From: an uncultured Collinsella sp.
GTDB taxonomy: Bacteria > Actinomycetota > Coriobacteriia > Coriobacteriales > Coriobacteriaceae
Direction of reading: 5' to 3'
Length of the DNA stretch: 64,000 bases
Assembly (NCBI GenBank): GCA_958403385.1
Contig: CATXXC010000008.1
Coordinates: 43,770-107,769 of the forward strand
Shown here piece after piece: positions 1 through 9,540 of the stretch. The notes beneath the pieces were generated by a model. That model ran no database searches and had not been told where the DNA came from. It saw nothing but the letters and a program-made list of their open reading frames with translations. Position 1 is the first letter of the stretch; each line of letters begins with the position of its first letter. The position numbers and the translations under genes were made by a program.

Positions 1-17
1 AGCGGCCGCTGGCCGCG

Positions 18-893
18 CTACTTCCAAACTGCGAGCGCGGCGGTGCCCAGGACGATGAGGGCGAGACCGATGGCGCTGCGTCGTGAGAGTTTTTCGTTGA
101 ATGCCAGGCGCGCAAATAGTACCGATACGACAATCGATAGTTTGTCGATCTGCACCACGACACTCACCTGGCCTGCAGCGATGGCATAGTAATAGAGCAG
201 CCACGATGCTCCGGTCGCGATGCCCGATGCCGCGAGAAATACGAGCTCGTAGCGGTCTACGTGCACGGCTTGGCCCATCTTGCCTTTAGCTGCCACGATT
301 GCCCATGCCATAACCAGTACCACGCAGGTGCGGATTGCCGTGGCCAGGTTTGACTCGACGCCTTCGATGCCGATCTTGGCGAGGACGGAGGTGAGTGCTG
401 CGAACATGGCGGCGCCGAGGGCGTAAGCGAGCCAGGTCCGGTCTTGCTGCTGCTCGGGTCCGGCGGATTGCTGCTTCTCGGTCATTAAAAAAGTGCCGAG
501 GGTAATGACGGCGGTTCCCACGAGCTTAACCGCAAGGTTGCTCGTCTCGCCAAAAAGCACGATGGCGATCAGCGCGGCGAGCACGGTGCTCATCTTGTCG
601 ACCGGTACGACCTTATTGACGTCTCCGATGCTCAACGCCTTAAAGTAACAGATCCACGAAGCGCCGGTAGCGAGTCCCGAGAGGACGAGAAAGAGCCAGG
701 ATCTGGGTTCGATGCTGCCAATGGTTCCAATGGATCCAGAAATGCCCGCCATTGCCCAGGCGAAAACGAGCACCACGCAGGTGCGAATGGCCGTCGCGAC
801 ATCGGAGTCGGTCTGCTTGATGCCGCATTTGGCCAAGATGGATGTGATGCCGGCAAAGAATGCTGACGCAAATGCTGCGACGACCCACGACAC
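18..893 (-). CDS. EamA/DMT-family membrane transporter
   Basis: Integral membrane carrier of the drug/metabolite transporter superfamily, 291 residues, about ten hydrophobic helices. The two ancestral halves are still obvious: ATAIRTCVVLV occurs near residues 34 and 184, and SGxATGASW near 72 and again about 150 residues later. The start is GTG, chosen because GGGGAGG lies ten bases upstream. It stands alone, with no LysR partner, unlike the two other EamA genes in this window. The half-to-half similarity is higher than usual for the family, which suggests a fairly recent internal duplication or homogenisation. The substrate cannot be read from sequence; amino acid or metabolite export is typical of the family. 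Confidence 0.9.
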   Translation of the reverse strand: MSWVVAAFASAFFAGITSILAKCGIKQTDSDVATAIRTCVVLVFAWAMAGISGSIGTIGSIEPRSWLFLVLSGLATGASWICYFKALSIGDVNKVVPVDKMSTVLAALIAIVLFGETSNLAVKLVGTAVITLGTFLMTEKQQSAGPEQQQDRTWLAYALGAAMFAALTSVLAKIGIEGVESNLATAIRTCVVLVMAWAIVAAKGKMGQAVHVDRYELVFLAASGIATGASWLLYYYAIAAGQVSVVVQIDKLSIVVSVLFARLAFNEKLSRRSAIGLALIVLGTAALAVWK

Positions 894-1342
894 GGGTGAA
901 ATGCCTCCCCAAAGAACAACCGCGCCAGATTTACGGCGCTCGTCCGATGATACCGTCCCGCCATGAAGCTTTGATATCGCTGTGGTGAGACAGGGGCCAT
1001 AGTTCGAGAGGGCATTTGGTTAAGGCTCGAATCGAAGGTGAATGGTTTTCCGCGAAGTGAACGAGTAAATCTGGACCCCTGGAACATGCACACTTTTTCG
1101 AACAAAACTGCAGGATTCTTAGACAAAAACCGCAGGAATTGAGTCCTTAAAAATGTCGATGCTACAGGGTACTGTTTTTACTCGTTCACTTCTCGGAAAA
1201 GTATTCACCTTCGATATGCTGACGGTGTCTTTTTGGTTGCCAAGAACTAGACGGCCTGCTGTGAGGGGCGGTGGTGACGCTATGCCGCCTTGTTTCATTG
1301 AAAAAATAAGCGGGGTACCACCTAAGCTTTTTTAGCTGTCGA
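894..1342. other. Non-coding 449-bp gap with a long inverted repeat
   Basis: No convincing gene is present. Short frames on both strands exist only because the inverted repeat is readable; they lack good ribosome sites and carry no recognisable domain. Downstream of the ABC permease gene there is a weak GC stem around the GGTACC at 1315-1320, and on the minus strand it runs into a short T tract, so it may end that operon. Confidence 0.6.
1031..1215. repeat. Long inverted repeat, 39-nt arms, 107-nt loop
   Basis: Arms are 1031-1069 and 1177-1215 and match at 36 of 39 positions. The inner end of each arm carries AAGTGAACGAGTAAA or its complement. The loop is AT-rich and contains two similar short segments, CTGCAGGATTC and CCGCAGGAATT. 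The form (about 120-140 bp between AAGTGA and TCACTT) resembles the 119-bp repeats at 52446 and 53867, but the rest of the sequence differs. It could be a terminator-like hairpin, a MITE-like element or a relic of an inverted duplication. Confidence 0.75.
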
Positions 1343-2041
1343 TTACAGATCGCGTACTCGATAAACCTTGGTGCTGACAGCGCAGCTGATTGCACATAGT
1401 GCGAGCGCCAGCACTGCAATTCCTGCACACAGACAGCCAAGGACGGCGGGATCGGGATTCGCTCCGGCAATCGACATGAGCCAGTTGCTGATGGGGTTGG
1501 AGGAACTCAGCATTGCCATGGTGCCGCAGCCAAACAGGGCAAACAGGCCAAGGGATAGGCGCAGCGCCTCCATGTGTCCAAATCGGAAGAACAGCGGCTG
1601 TGCCAAGAATACCATCATGAGGGAGATGAGCATTGATGCCGCCGAGGCGGTTGCGATTCCAAAGATCGTCTGTCCCGTCGAAGGAATGCCCGCGCTGTTG
1701 AAGAGCGGGATGGAGGCGATGCTCAAAAGCGTGGCTGCACATGCCATGACGACCGAGAAGACAACGATGCACAGGTAGCGTGCGCAAATAATGTCTTTGC
1801 GCGAGAAGGGCAACGTTGCTCGATAACGCTCCCAGCCGTTTTGGTTATCGTAGCCAGCTAGCGAGTTCATGATTATGATGGGCGACATTGCGCTGACCGC
1901 ACAGACGCCGGCGCTCATACCGGAATCGCCGTCTGTCGCGTTGGCGAGGGTCAACACGACGAAGATGAACAGCCCGACACCCGCGATGCTCGGGGTGAGC
2001 GTGCGAACGATGGCGAGCTCGGACATAAAGGCACGTTTCAT
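1343..2041 (-). CDS. ABC-2 type transporter permease
   Basis: Membrane subunit of a small ABC exporter, 232 residues with about six hydrophobic segments. It fits the ABC-2 permease pattern seen in GntR-controlled (YtrA-like) operons. The start codon overlaps the stop of the upstream ATPase gene by four bases (ATGA), so the two are translationally coupled and very likely form one complex. The conserved region NSLAGYDNQNGWERYRATLP near residue 60 resembles the cytoplasmic segment of permeases that respond to cell-envelope stress. The substrate is unknown; lipid, peptide or antibiotic export is the usual role for such systems. Confidence 0.85.
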   Translation of the reverse strand: MKRAFMSELAIVRTLTPSIAGVGLFIFVVLTLANATDGDSGMSAGVCAVSAMSPIIIMNSLAGYDNQNGWERYRATLPFSRKDIICARYLCIVVFSVVMACAATLLSIASIPLFNSAGIPSTGQTIFGIATASAASMLISLMMVFLAQPLFFRFGHMEALRLSLGLFALFGCGTMAMLSSSNPISNWLMSIAGANPDPAVLGCLCAGIAVLALALCAISCAVSTKVYRVRDL

Positions 2042-2919
2042 TTCGAAGTCCCTTTCAGCGTGAGGCGCAGATAGTCGTCAATGGTTGCCCGATCGCAGGG
2101 AATCTCGGGGAAGGTCTCGAGCGTTTCGCGACGGTTGGGCACGAGCACGTCCACGCTGTAGGCGTGGTGGACGGCACGGGCGCCTTCGACGCAAACCATA
2201 AGCTCGGCGGCCTGTGCTTGGGTACAGTGGGCGATGCCGGCGCGGTCGGTAATATCCTCGCGCGGCAGGTCAAACACAATCGAGCCAGCATCGATGCAGA
2301 TGACGCGATCAGCGGTGCGATCGAGATCGGACGTAATGTGGCTCGAGAGCAACACGCTGTGCTGGCCGTCGGCGACAAAGGCAAGCAGCTCATCAAGCAG
2401 TTCCTCGCGTGCCATGGGATCGAGGCCCGCAGTGGCTTCGTCCAAAACGAGCAGCTTGGCATTGTGGCTGAGCGCGCAGGTAAGTTGCAGCTTCATGCCC
2501 ATGCCGCGGGAGAGGTCCTTGACCTTTGCCTTGGGATCGAGGCCAAATCGGCTAATGAGGTCGGCGAAGGTGCCGTGGCTCCAGGTGGGGTACGCCGGGC
2601 TTACGAGTGCTTCAACTTCGGTCACCTTGAGTGTAGAAGGGAAAGGACACGTGTCTAGCACGAGGCCGACACGAGTGCGCAGACAACGCTGCGCTTCACC
2701 GGGCGCGTCGGCGCCACAGCGCTGCCCAAACAGGTGCACCTCGCCGGCATCGAGTTTGATAAGCCCGAGCGCGGCTCGAATCGTCGTTGTTTTGCCAGCA
2801 CCGTTGGCACCCACAAAGCCAACGATCTGTCCGGGCTCTACGGCAAACGTGACATCGCGCAGCGAAAAGCGGTCGCTCACACGGCGTGAGATGCCTCTGA
2901 GTTCTAAAAGGTTTTGCAT
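2038..2919 (-). CDS. ABC transporter ATP-binding protein
   Basis: Cytoplasmic ATPase subunit, 293 residues, a normal length for a single nucleotide-binding domain plus C-terminal extension. Walker A GANGAGKTTT lies near residue 39, the signature LSRGMGMKLQ near 138 and Walker B LLVLDEATAGLDP near 157, followed by the switch histidine in LLSSHIT. It lies between the GntR regulator (23 bases upstream) and the permease (4-base overlap), forming a three-gene operon. The C-terminal third is less conserved and probably contacts the permease or is regulatory. Gene order and sizes match YtrA-YtrB type operons. Confidence 0.92.
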   Translation of the reverse strand: MQNLLELRGISRRVSDRFSLRDVTFAVEPGQIVGFVGANGAGKTTTIRAALGLIKLDAGEVHLFGQRCGADAPGEAQRCLRTRVGLVLDTCPFPSTLKVTEVEALVSPAYPTWSHGTFADLISRFGLDPKAKVKDLSRGMGMKLQLTCALSHNAKLLVLDEATAGLDPMAREELLDELLAFVADGQHSVLLSSHITSDLDRTADRVICIDAGSIVFDLPREDITDRAGIAHCTQAQAAELMVCVEGARAVHHAYSVDVLVPNRRETLETFPEIPCDRATIDDYLRLTLKGTSK

Positions 2920-2942
2920 GGTATAGCCTTTCTTGCAGATGG

Positions 2943-3323
2943 CTACTGCATGGTTTCGGGGGCTACCAGGTCGAGCATCTCGTGCAGCTTGTCGCGCGTG
3001 ACACCCAAGGCTTCGGCTTGGCTTGCCGCTTTCGCAAGCAGCTCTTCGATATGGCAGAGCTGGTTTTCGCGCAAGAGCTCTTGGTTGCCCTCGGCGACAA
3101 AACAGCCTTTGCCCTGCACGGTGCAGATAAACCCGAGCTGCTCCAGGTCGGCGTAGGCGCGCTTGGTGGTGATGACGCTCACGCCAAGGTCGCTCGCGAG
3201 TGCACGGATGCTGGGGAGTTTGGCTCCCGCAGCGAGCGTGCCCGAAAGGATCTGAGCTTTGACCTGCGAGGCTATTTGCTCGTAGATGGGTTTATCGCTC
3301 GAATTGGATAGGATGATGTCCAC
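2943..3323 (-). CDS. GntR-family regulator, YtrA subfamily
   Basis: DNA-binding repressor of 126 residues. An N-terminal winged helix (residues 8-75, with KLPSIRALASDLGVSVITTK as the recognition region) is followed by a short helical tail of about 45 residues. This lack of a large effector domain is typical of the YtrA subgroup. It is first in the operon with the ABC transporter, so autoregulation is expected, and an inverted repeat GTGTATATA...TATATACAC lies 28-61 bases upstream of its start. The inducer is probably an envelope-active compound exported by the transporter, but this is inference. Confidence 0.9.
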   Translation of the reverse strand: MDIILSNSSDKPIYEQIASQVKAQILSGTLAAGAKLPSIRALASDLGVSVITTKRAYADLEQLGFICTVQGKGCFVAEGNQELLRENQLCHIEELLAKAASQAEALGVTRDKLHEMLDLVAPETMQ

Positions 3324-3350
3324 AGCGGCTCCTTAGCTGATGGGCTACAC

Positions 3351-3384
3351 GTGTATATAACCGGTAAGCACAGTATATATACAC
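3351..3384. promoter_or_regulatory. Candidate GntR operator upstream of ABC operon
   Basis: Nine-base arms GTGTATATA (3351-3359) and TATATACAC (3376-3384) are separated by 16 bases in an AT-rich stretch directly upstream of the GntR gene. Position and symmetry fit a YtrA-type operator overlapping the promoter. Binding is inferred. Confidence 0.55.
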
Positions 3385-3538
3385 TATGCACAGTTACGCA
3401 AGAGGCAAATGCTGATTGGGCCGGCTACCCAGGCCCCAACTGATGAATTTGTCCTGATAGGCGCTCTAGAGCGGGATTTCGCGGCTACAATAGTGCGGTT
3501 ACAACGACGTAATGCACTCAATGCAAGAAAGGATCCGC

Positions 3539-5152
<1,614 letters not shown>

Positions 5153-5157
5153 CGCAT

Positions 5158-5193
5158 CGGCGCGGTGGCCCTGCGGGGCTGCCGCGCCGTTTG
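5158..5193 (+). terminator. Terminator of prfC
   Basis: Stem CGGCGCGG...CCGCGCCG with an inner GCCC/GGGC, followed by a short T-rich run, six bases after the release factor 3 stop codon. Confidence 0.7.
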
Positions 5194-5252
5194 CTTGCCT
5201 TATGCCGTGTGAGCGGCTATTATACCCACCGTCGTCTCAAGACCGGGGCGTC

Positions 5253-5302
5253 CGAGCAGTTCGGGTCCGATATCCTGCTCGTTAAACCTAAAACCAAAGG
5301 AG
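5253..5302 (+). promoter_or_regulatory. Candidate preQ1-I riboswitch
   Basis: P1 would be CGAGCAG (5253-5259) with CTGCTCG (5275-5281). The loop starts with TTC and its last base before the 3' strand of P1 is C5274, both features of the class I preQ1 aptamer. The loop GGGT (5263-5266) can pair with ACC in the A-rich tail TTAAACCTAAAACC, giving the H-type pseudoknot. The tail runs straight into the AAAGGAG ribosome site, suiting translational control. The downstream gene is a YhhQ/VUT-type transporter, a classic preQ1 target. The pairing was worked out by eye. Confidence 0.55.
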
Positions 5303-5308
5303 TACATA

Positions 5309-6031
5309 ATGATCAAGAAGGTCATGGAGGACTACAAGGTCCTGTTGCGGAGCATTCCCGCGGCAACGGTTTCGCTGTTTTTCGTGAGCGTCATCATGAT
5401 GAACCTGCTGGCCAACAAAGAGCTCATCAGCCTGCCGTATCTGGCGCTCGACTGTGGCTTTGTGGTGAGCTGGGTTTCGTTTTTGTGCCAGGACATGATC
5501 TGCAAGCGCTTTGGCGCCAAGGCATCCATCAAAATCTCTATCCTCGCGCTGCTGGTCAACCTGGCCGTGAGTCTGTGCTTTTGGGCATGCTCGCTCACGC
5601 CCGGCATGTGGGGCGCCTACTACGACACGGGCATGATCGAGGTCAACACTGCCCTTAACGTCACCATCGGCGGCACCTGGTACGTGGTGCTGGGCTCTTC
5701 GCTGGCAATGCTCGTTTCTGCCGTGGTTAACTCCACGCTCAACCAGTCGCTCGGCCGCATGCTCAAAAAGAATAATTTTGCGAGCTTTGCCTTTCGCTCC
5801 TATGTGTCCACGGGCATTGGCCAGTTTATCGACAACTTGGTCTTTGCCATTGTGGTGAGCCACACGTTCTTTGGTTGGACCTGGGTGCAGGTCCTTATGT
5901 GCTCGCTGACCGGTGCTGTTGCCGAGCTGCTGTGCGAGGTCTTCTTGAGCCCCGTGGGCTACAAGGTCGTGCGCGGCTGGGAGCGCGAGAATGTGGGCTC
6001 CGAGTACCTCGAGCGTCACGCAACCGCCTAA
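5309..6031 (+). CDS. VUT/YhhQ-family queuosine precursor transporter
   Basis: Membrane protein of 240 residues with about six helices, belonging to the vitamin-uptake/YhhQ family that imports queuosine precursors such as preQ0 or preQ1. The segment YVSTGIGQFIDNLVFAIV near residue 165 is the characteristic GQxxDN motif of the family. A good ribosome site AAAGGAG precedes the start and lies at the end of a candidate preQ1-I aptamer, which supports this substrate. The next gene follows after nine bases and may be cotranscribed. The family call is firm; the precise substrate is inferred. Confidence 0.9.
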   Translation: MIKKVMEDYKVLLRSIPAATVSLFFVSVIMMNLLANKELISLPYLALDCGFVVSWVSFLCQDMICKRFGAKASIKISILALLVNLAVSLCFWACSLTPGMWGAYYDTGMIEVNTALNVTIGGTWYVVLGSSLAMLVSAVVNSTLNQSLGRMLKKNNFASFAFRSYVSTGIGQFIDNLVFAIVVSHTFFGWTWVQVLMCSLTGAVAELLCEVFLSPVGYKVVRGWERENVGSEYLERHATA

Positions 6032-6040
6032 GGAGCAAGT

Positions 6041-6721
6041 ATGCGGGTTTTGATCACGGGCGCTTCGGGCGGTATCGGAGCCGCGTGCGTGCAGCGCTTT
6101 TTGGATGAGGGCCACGAGGTCGTGGGCTTTGATCTGCTGTCGCCGGCGATCGAACACGAGCGCTACCGCCATCTGATCGTTGATGTCCGCGAGCCGGACT
6201 CGTTTCCAAGCGACCTTGAGCCCCAGGTGATCGTGAACGTTGCCGGTACGCAGGATTCGGCCGACGACATCGCCGCCAACCTGTATGGCACCATCAACGT
6301 GACCGAGCGCTACGCCTTTGCGGGGGAGGGGCTTGCTGCCAAGCCGGCATCGGCTATCAAATCCGTGGTCAATGTGGGGTCGGCGAGCGGGCATACGGGA
6401 TCGGAGTTTCCCGACTATGCCGCCAGCAAGGGCGGCGTTATCGCCTACACCAAGAACCTTGCAAACCGTCTGGCGCCGCAGGCTATCGCCAACAGTGTGG
6501 ACCCGGGTGGCGTTATCACGCCGCTCAACCGTTGCGTGATGGAAGACGAACACCTGTGGAACCAGATTATGGAGCTCACGCCGCTTAAACGCTGGGCTAC
6601 CGCCCAAGAGATCGCCGAGTGGATCTACTTTGTGGGCGTGACCAACCGGTTTATGACCGGACAGAGTCTGTTGATCGATGGCGGCGAGGCCGGCCGCACA
6701 CAATTTATTTGGCCCGAATAG
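6041..6721 (+). CDS. Short-chain dehydrogenase/reductase
   Basis: NAD(P)-dependent oxidoreductase of the SDR superfamily, 226 residues, slightly shorter than the usual 250. The cofactor motif TGASGGIG is at residues 6-13, the NAG-like strand NVAGTQD near 67, the catalytic serine in VNVGSASG near 110, and YxxxK as YAASK near 127. The C-terminal DPGGVITPL and GQSLLIDGGE match classical SDRs such as FabG and 3-alpha-hydroxysteroid dehydrogenases. The substrate is not determinable; steroid or acyl-ACP reduction are both possible. It follows the transporter gene by nine bases. Confidence 0.88.
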   Translation: MRVLITGASGGIGAACVQRFLDEGHEVVGFDLLSPAIEHERYRHLIVDVREPDSFPSDLEPQVIVNVAGTQDSADDIAANLYGTINVTERYAFAGEGLAAKPASAIKSVVNVGSASGHTGSEFPDYAASKGGVIAYTKNLANRLAPQAIANSVDPGGVITPLNRCVMEDEHLWNQIMELTPLKRWATAQEIAEWIYFVGVTNRFMTGQSLLIDGGEAGRTQFIWPE

Positions 6722-6722
6722 G

Positions 6723-6758
6723 AAACGCGCCCGATGGAAAGCCGTCGGGCGCGTTTTT
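6723..6758 (+). terminator. Terminator after the SDR gene
   Basis: Perfect 12-bp stem AAACGCGCCCGA/TCGGGCGCGTTT with a ten-base loop and trailing T residues, lying between the convergent SDR and ung genes. Confidence 0.85.
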
Positions 6759-6771
6759 GATGTATCGATTT

Positions 6772-7497
6772 TTAGCCGAGGCAAGTCCAGTCGACGGGGG
6801 TCGAGCCGTGCTGTTCGAGTAGCCGATTGGCAGCGGAGAAGGGGCGCGACCCCATAAAAGCGGGGAGTTCTGCTGTGGCACGGTTGGCCGAAAGCGGCGA
6901 GGGGTGCGTGGAGGCCAGGCAGAACTCGTCGGTTGCCTTGCCCGCACCAGTTGCGTCGAGCTTACCTTCGACCATCTGCTGGGCAAAGCGGCCCCATGCC
7001 AAAAAGACTACCGGCTGGGGCAGCTGGCAGCAGCGTTCGATAACGTAGTCGGTGAGCGTGCTCCAGCCCAGTTTGGCGTGCGAGTTGGCGGCATGCTCGC
7101 GCACGGTGAGCGTAGTGTTGAGGAGCAGGACGCCCTGTTGTGCCCATGGGGTTAGGTCTCCCGTGGCGGGAATGGGACAACCCAGATCGGCTTTGAGTTC
7201 CTTGTAAATGTTGCGCAGGCTCGGTGGCAACTTGGTTTGCGTCGCGGGGACCGAGAACGACAGCCCCATTGCCTGGTTGGGTCCGTGATAGGGGTCTTGA
7301 CCCAAGATGACAACCTTGACCTGGTCGGCCGGCGTGTAGGCGAGGGCATTGAGGATGTCGTCTTGTGCTGGGTAGATAGTCTGCTCGGCACGCAAAAGGG
7401 CGATGCGCTCGAGCAGCTGGTTCGTAGTGTCACGTACCGGCTGCGGTGCATCGCCCAACCAAGTTGCTATGTTGCGGTCGCGGGTCGCGGCGTCCAT
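6772..7497 (-). CDS. ung: Uracil-DNA glycosylase
   Basis: Family 1 uracil-DNA glycosylase, 241 residues, which removes uracil from DNA to begin base excision repair. The water-activating motif GQDPYHGP is at residues 66-73 with Asp68, the uracil-binding LLLNTTLTV near 124, and the DNA-intercalating loop HPSPLSANR with His198. The length matches typical bacterial Ung. The start follows AAAGGAGCCCC. It converges on the SDR gene and is transcribed alone, upstream of the EamA gene end. Confidence 0.97.
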   Translation of the reverse strand: MDAATRDRNIATWLGDAPQPVRDTTNQLLERIALLRAEQTIYPAQDDILNALAYTPADQVKVVILGQDPYHGPNQAMGLSFSVPATQTKLPPSLRNIYKELKADLGCPIPATGDLTPWAQQGVLLLNTTLTVREHAANSHAKLGWSTLTDYVIERCCQLPQPVVFLAWGRFAQQMVEGKLDATGAGKATDEFCLASTHPSPLSANRATAELPAFMGSRPFSAANRLLEQHGSTPVDWTCLG

Positions 7498-7585
7498 GGG
7501 GCTCCTTTACGTCAGATGCTCTGCTGGCATCTATTGTAAAGGCGCACCGGTTGCCTTTATGCCGCGGCTGTATGAAGAGTGGGGT

Positions 7586-8488
7586 CTACGAGACGTGCTC
7601 GGGCGCTCCTGCCATGCGAGCCTGTCCATGTGCGCGGAGGCGCGGAAGCTCGACGGTTGCTACCATGACGCCGGTGAGGATGAGGGCGGCGCCAAAGAAG
7701 GCGATGGGGCTCAGGACCTCGCCGACCAGGAAGAACGAAAAGACGGCGGAGCAGACCGGCTCGAGCGAGAAGGCGAAACCGGTGGTCTCGGCGGGCACGT
7801 GGGGCTGCACGAGCGTCTGGGTGATAAAGCCGTAGGCAGAGCAGATGAGCGCGAGGGCAACGACGACCACGATCTCGCTGGGCGTACTGGGAAGTGCGAA
7901 ACCGCCAAAGACGCATGCGGCAATGCCCGAGAACAGGCCGCCAAAGCCCAGCTGCCAAACGCCCAGGGACAGCGGATCGACTTCTTCGACAAAGCGCTTG
8001 GCCACGATAATGTGGCTGGCATAGATAAAGGCCGAGAGCAGCATGATGATCGCGCCGGGATTCAGGCTGGTAAAGTCGGCGCCCGAGAGCAGCAGCATGC
8101 CGCAGGTGACGATAGCCGTGCCGATGAGCACCTTGCGCTCGGGGGCGCGGCGCAGCAGGGCGGCGTTGGCAAACGGCACGATCACGACCGTCAGGCTCTG
8201 CAAAAAGCCGGCGGTGGAGGCGGAGGTGAGGCTGGAGCCCAGGCACATGCAGGTGAGCTCGGTTGCCATAATGGCGCCGATGATGGCGGCACGGACCATA
8301 AGGTCGCGGTTGATGCGCAACGCGTGCTTGTGGAAGAGCAGCAGGCAGACCACAAAGGCGATGATGCAGCGTAGCGCGACGATGCTCGTGGCGTTCATGC
8401 TGTCCATGCCGATCTTCATGAGGGGATACGAAAAGCCCCATGCGACGGGAACGGAAAATGAGAGCGCGATTGCTTTTTTGCGATCCAT
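7586..8488 (-). CDS. EamA/DMT-family transporter, divergent from LysR
   Basis: Ten-helix membrane carrier, 300 residues, with two EamA halves joined by a polar loop near residue 135 (HIIVAKRFVEEVDPLS). The starting helix follows the usual MDRKKAIALSFSVPVAWGFS pattern. The start has AAAGGAG six bases upstream. It is divergent from a LysR-type regulator 158 bases away, which is the normal arrangement for a metabolite exporter controlled by its adjacent LysR gene. The pair is paralogous in layout to the one at 42282-44169. Confidence 0.9.
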   Translation of the reverse strand: MDRKKAIALSFSVPVAWGFSYPLMKIGMDSMNATSIVALRCIIAFVVCLLLFHKHALRINRDLMVRAAIIGAIMATELTCMCLGSSLTSASTAGFLQSLTVVIVPFANAALLRRAPERKVLIGTAIVTCGMLLLSGADFTSLNPGAIIMLLSAFIYASHIIVAKRFVEEVDPLSLGVWQLGFGGLFSGIAACVFGGFALPSTPSEIVVVVALALICSAYGFITQTLVQPHVPAETTGFAFSLEPVCSAVFSFFLVGEVLSPIAFFGAALILTGVMVATVELPRLRAHGQARMAGAPEHVS

Positions 8489-8646
8489 GGGACTCCTTTT
8501 GTTACAGAACGGTTTCGCAAAAAGGATTCTGCTCCCAGATGTGGATGTAGTAAAGCGAATGTATCTTCAGTATGATTAAGAAATACTAATGTTGGCAGAA
8601 AAAGCCCTGGCAAAACGTTTTACGGCTGCATTGATGTGGAGGTGCG

Positions 8647-9513
8647 ATGGCATCGCGGTATCAGATTGTTTGTATGGTGGTCGATCGCGGCAGTCTTAAG
8701 GGCGCGGCGGACGAGCTGGGCTATACGCAAAGTGCGGTGAGCCAGGCCGTCAAGGCACTCGAGCGCGAGCTGGGTACCACGATTATCGAGCGCGGAAAGC
8801 AGGGCGTTTCGCTTACGCGCGACGGTAAGCAATATCTGCCGTACCTGCGCCAGATCGTGACTGCCGAGGCCGAGCTCGAGGGCAAGCGCCAGGAGCTGCT
8901 GGGGCTTTCGTCGACCGATATTCGCATCGCGACGTTTACCAACGTGAGTCGAACCGTGTTGCCGCGCGTGATCCGCGACTTTGGGGCCCTGCACCCGGGG
9001 GTACACTTTACCCTTAAGCAGGGCGATTACACGCGCAACGCCCAGTGGGTGCACGATGGCGTGGTTGATTTTTGTTTTACGGCACGCGGATTTACCGCGG
9101 GGCTCGAGAAGCGTGTGGTCTATCACGACGAGTTGGTGGCATTGTTGCCGGCGGCGCATCCGCTGACGGCAAAGGAAAAGGTGACACTCGCTGACCTAGC
9201 GTCCGAGCCGTTTGTGCTGCTGGATGAAGGCGAACAGAGCCTGGTGCTCGATGCATTCGCGGCGCATGGGCAGTCGCCGCACGTAACGAGTGAGGTGACC
9301 GACGACTACACCATCATGGCGATGGTGGAGGAGGGCCTAGGCGTGAGCATGCTGTATCGCCGTACCGTTGAGGGCATGCAGGCCGATATTCGCGTACGTC
9401 CTATCGTGCATGCCCCCTCGCGCGACGTGGTGGCCGCCTGGCGCAGCTGGGACACCATGCCTATCGCCACGAGGCGCTTTATCGACTATATGAGCTCGCA
9501 TATTGTCAATTAA
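8647..9513 (+). CDS. LysR-family transcriptional regulator
   Basis: DNA-binding regulator, 288 residues. Winged helix at residues 3-62 (GSLKGAADELGYTQSAVSQA) and a substrate-binding domain from about 90 to the end. The domain ends with DDYTIMAMVEEGLGVSML, a stretch nearly repeated in the other DMT-linked LysR protein at 43312, so these two regulators belong to the same subfamily. TGGAGG precedes the start. It probably controls the divergent EamA transporter gene in response to the exported metabolite. Confidence 0.93.
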   Translation: MASRYQIVCMVVDRGSLKGAADELGYTQSAVSQAVKALERELGTTIIERGKQGVSLTRDGKQYLPYLRQIVTAEAELEGKRQELLGLSSTDIRIATFTNVSRTVLPRVIRDFGALHPGVHFTLKQGDYTRNAQWVHDGVVDFCFTARGFTAGLEKRVVYHDELVALLPAAHPLTAKEKVTLADLASEPFVLLDEGEQSLVLDAFAAHGQSPHVTSEVTDDYTIMAMVEEGLGVSMLYRRTVEGMQADIRVRPIVHAPSRDVVAAWRSWDTMPIATRRFIDYMSSHIVN

Positions 9514-9540
9514 TGACTGGCGTGGCGTTGAGTGCGGTGT

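Noticed and set aside
632..1126. 164-residue minus-strand frame in the gap after the EamA gene
   Set aside because: It overlaps the EamA gene out of frame and its N-terminal part is the readable inverted repeat; no domain, no ribosome site.
1153..1335. 60-residue plus-strand frame in the same gap
   Set aside because: It is the mirror of the other arm of the inverted repeat and lacks any family signature.
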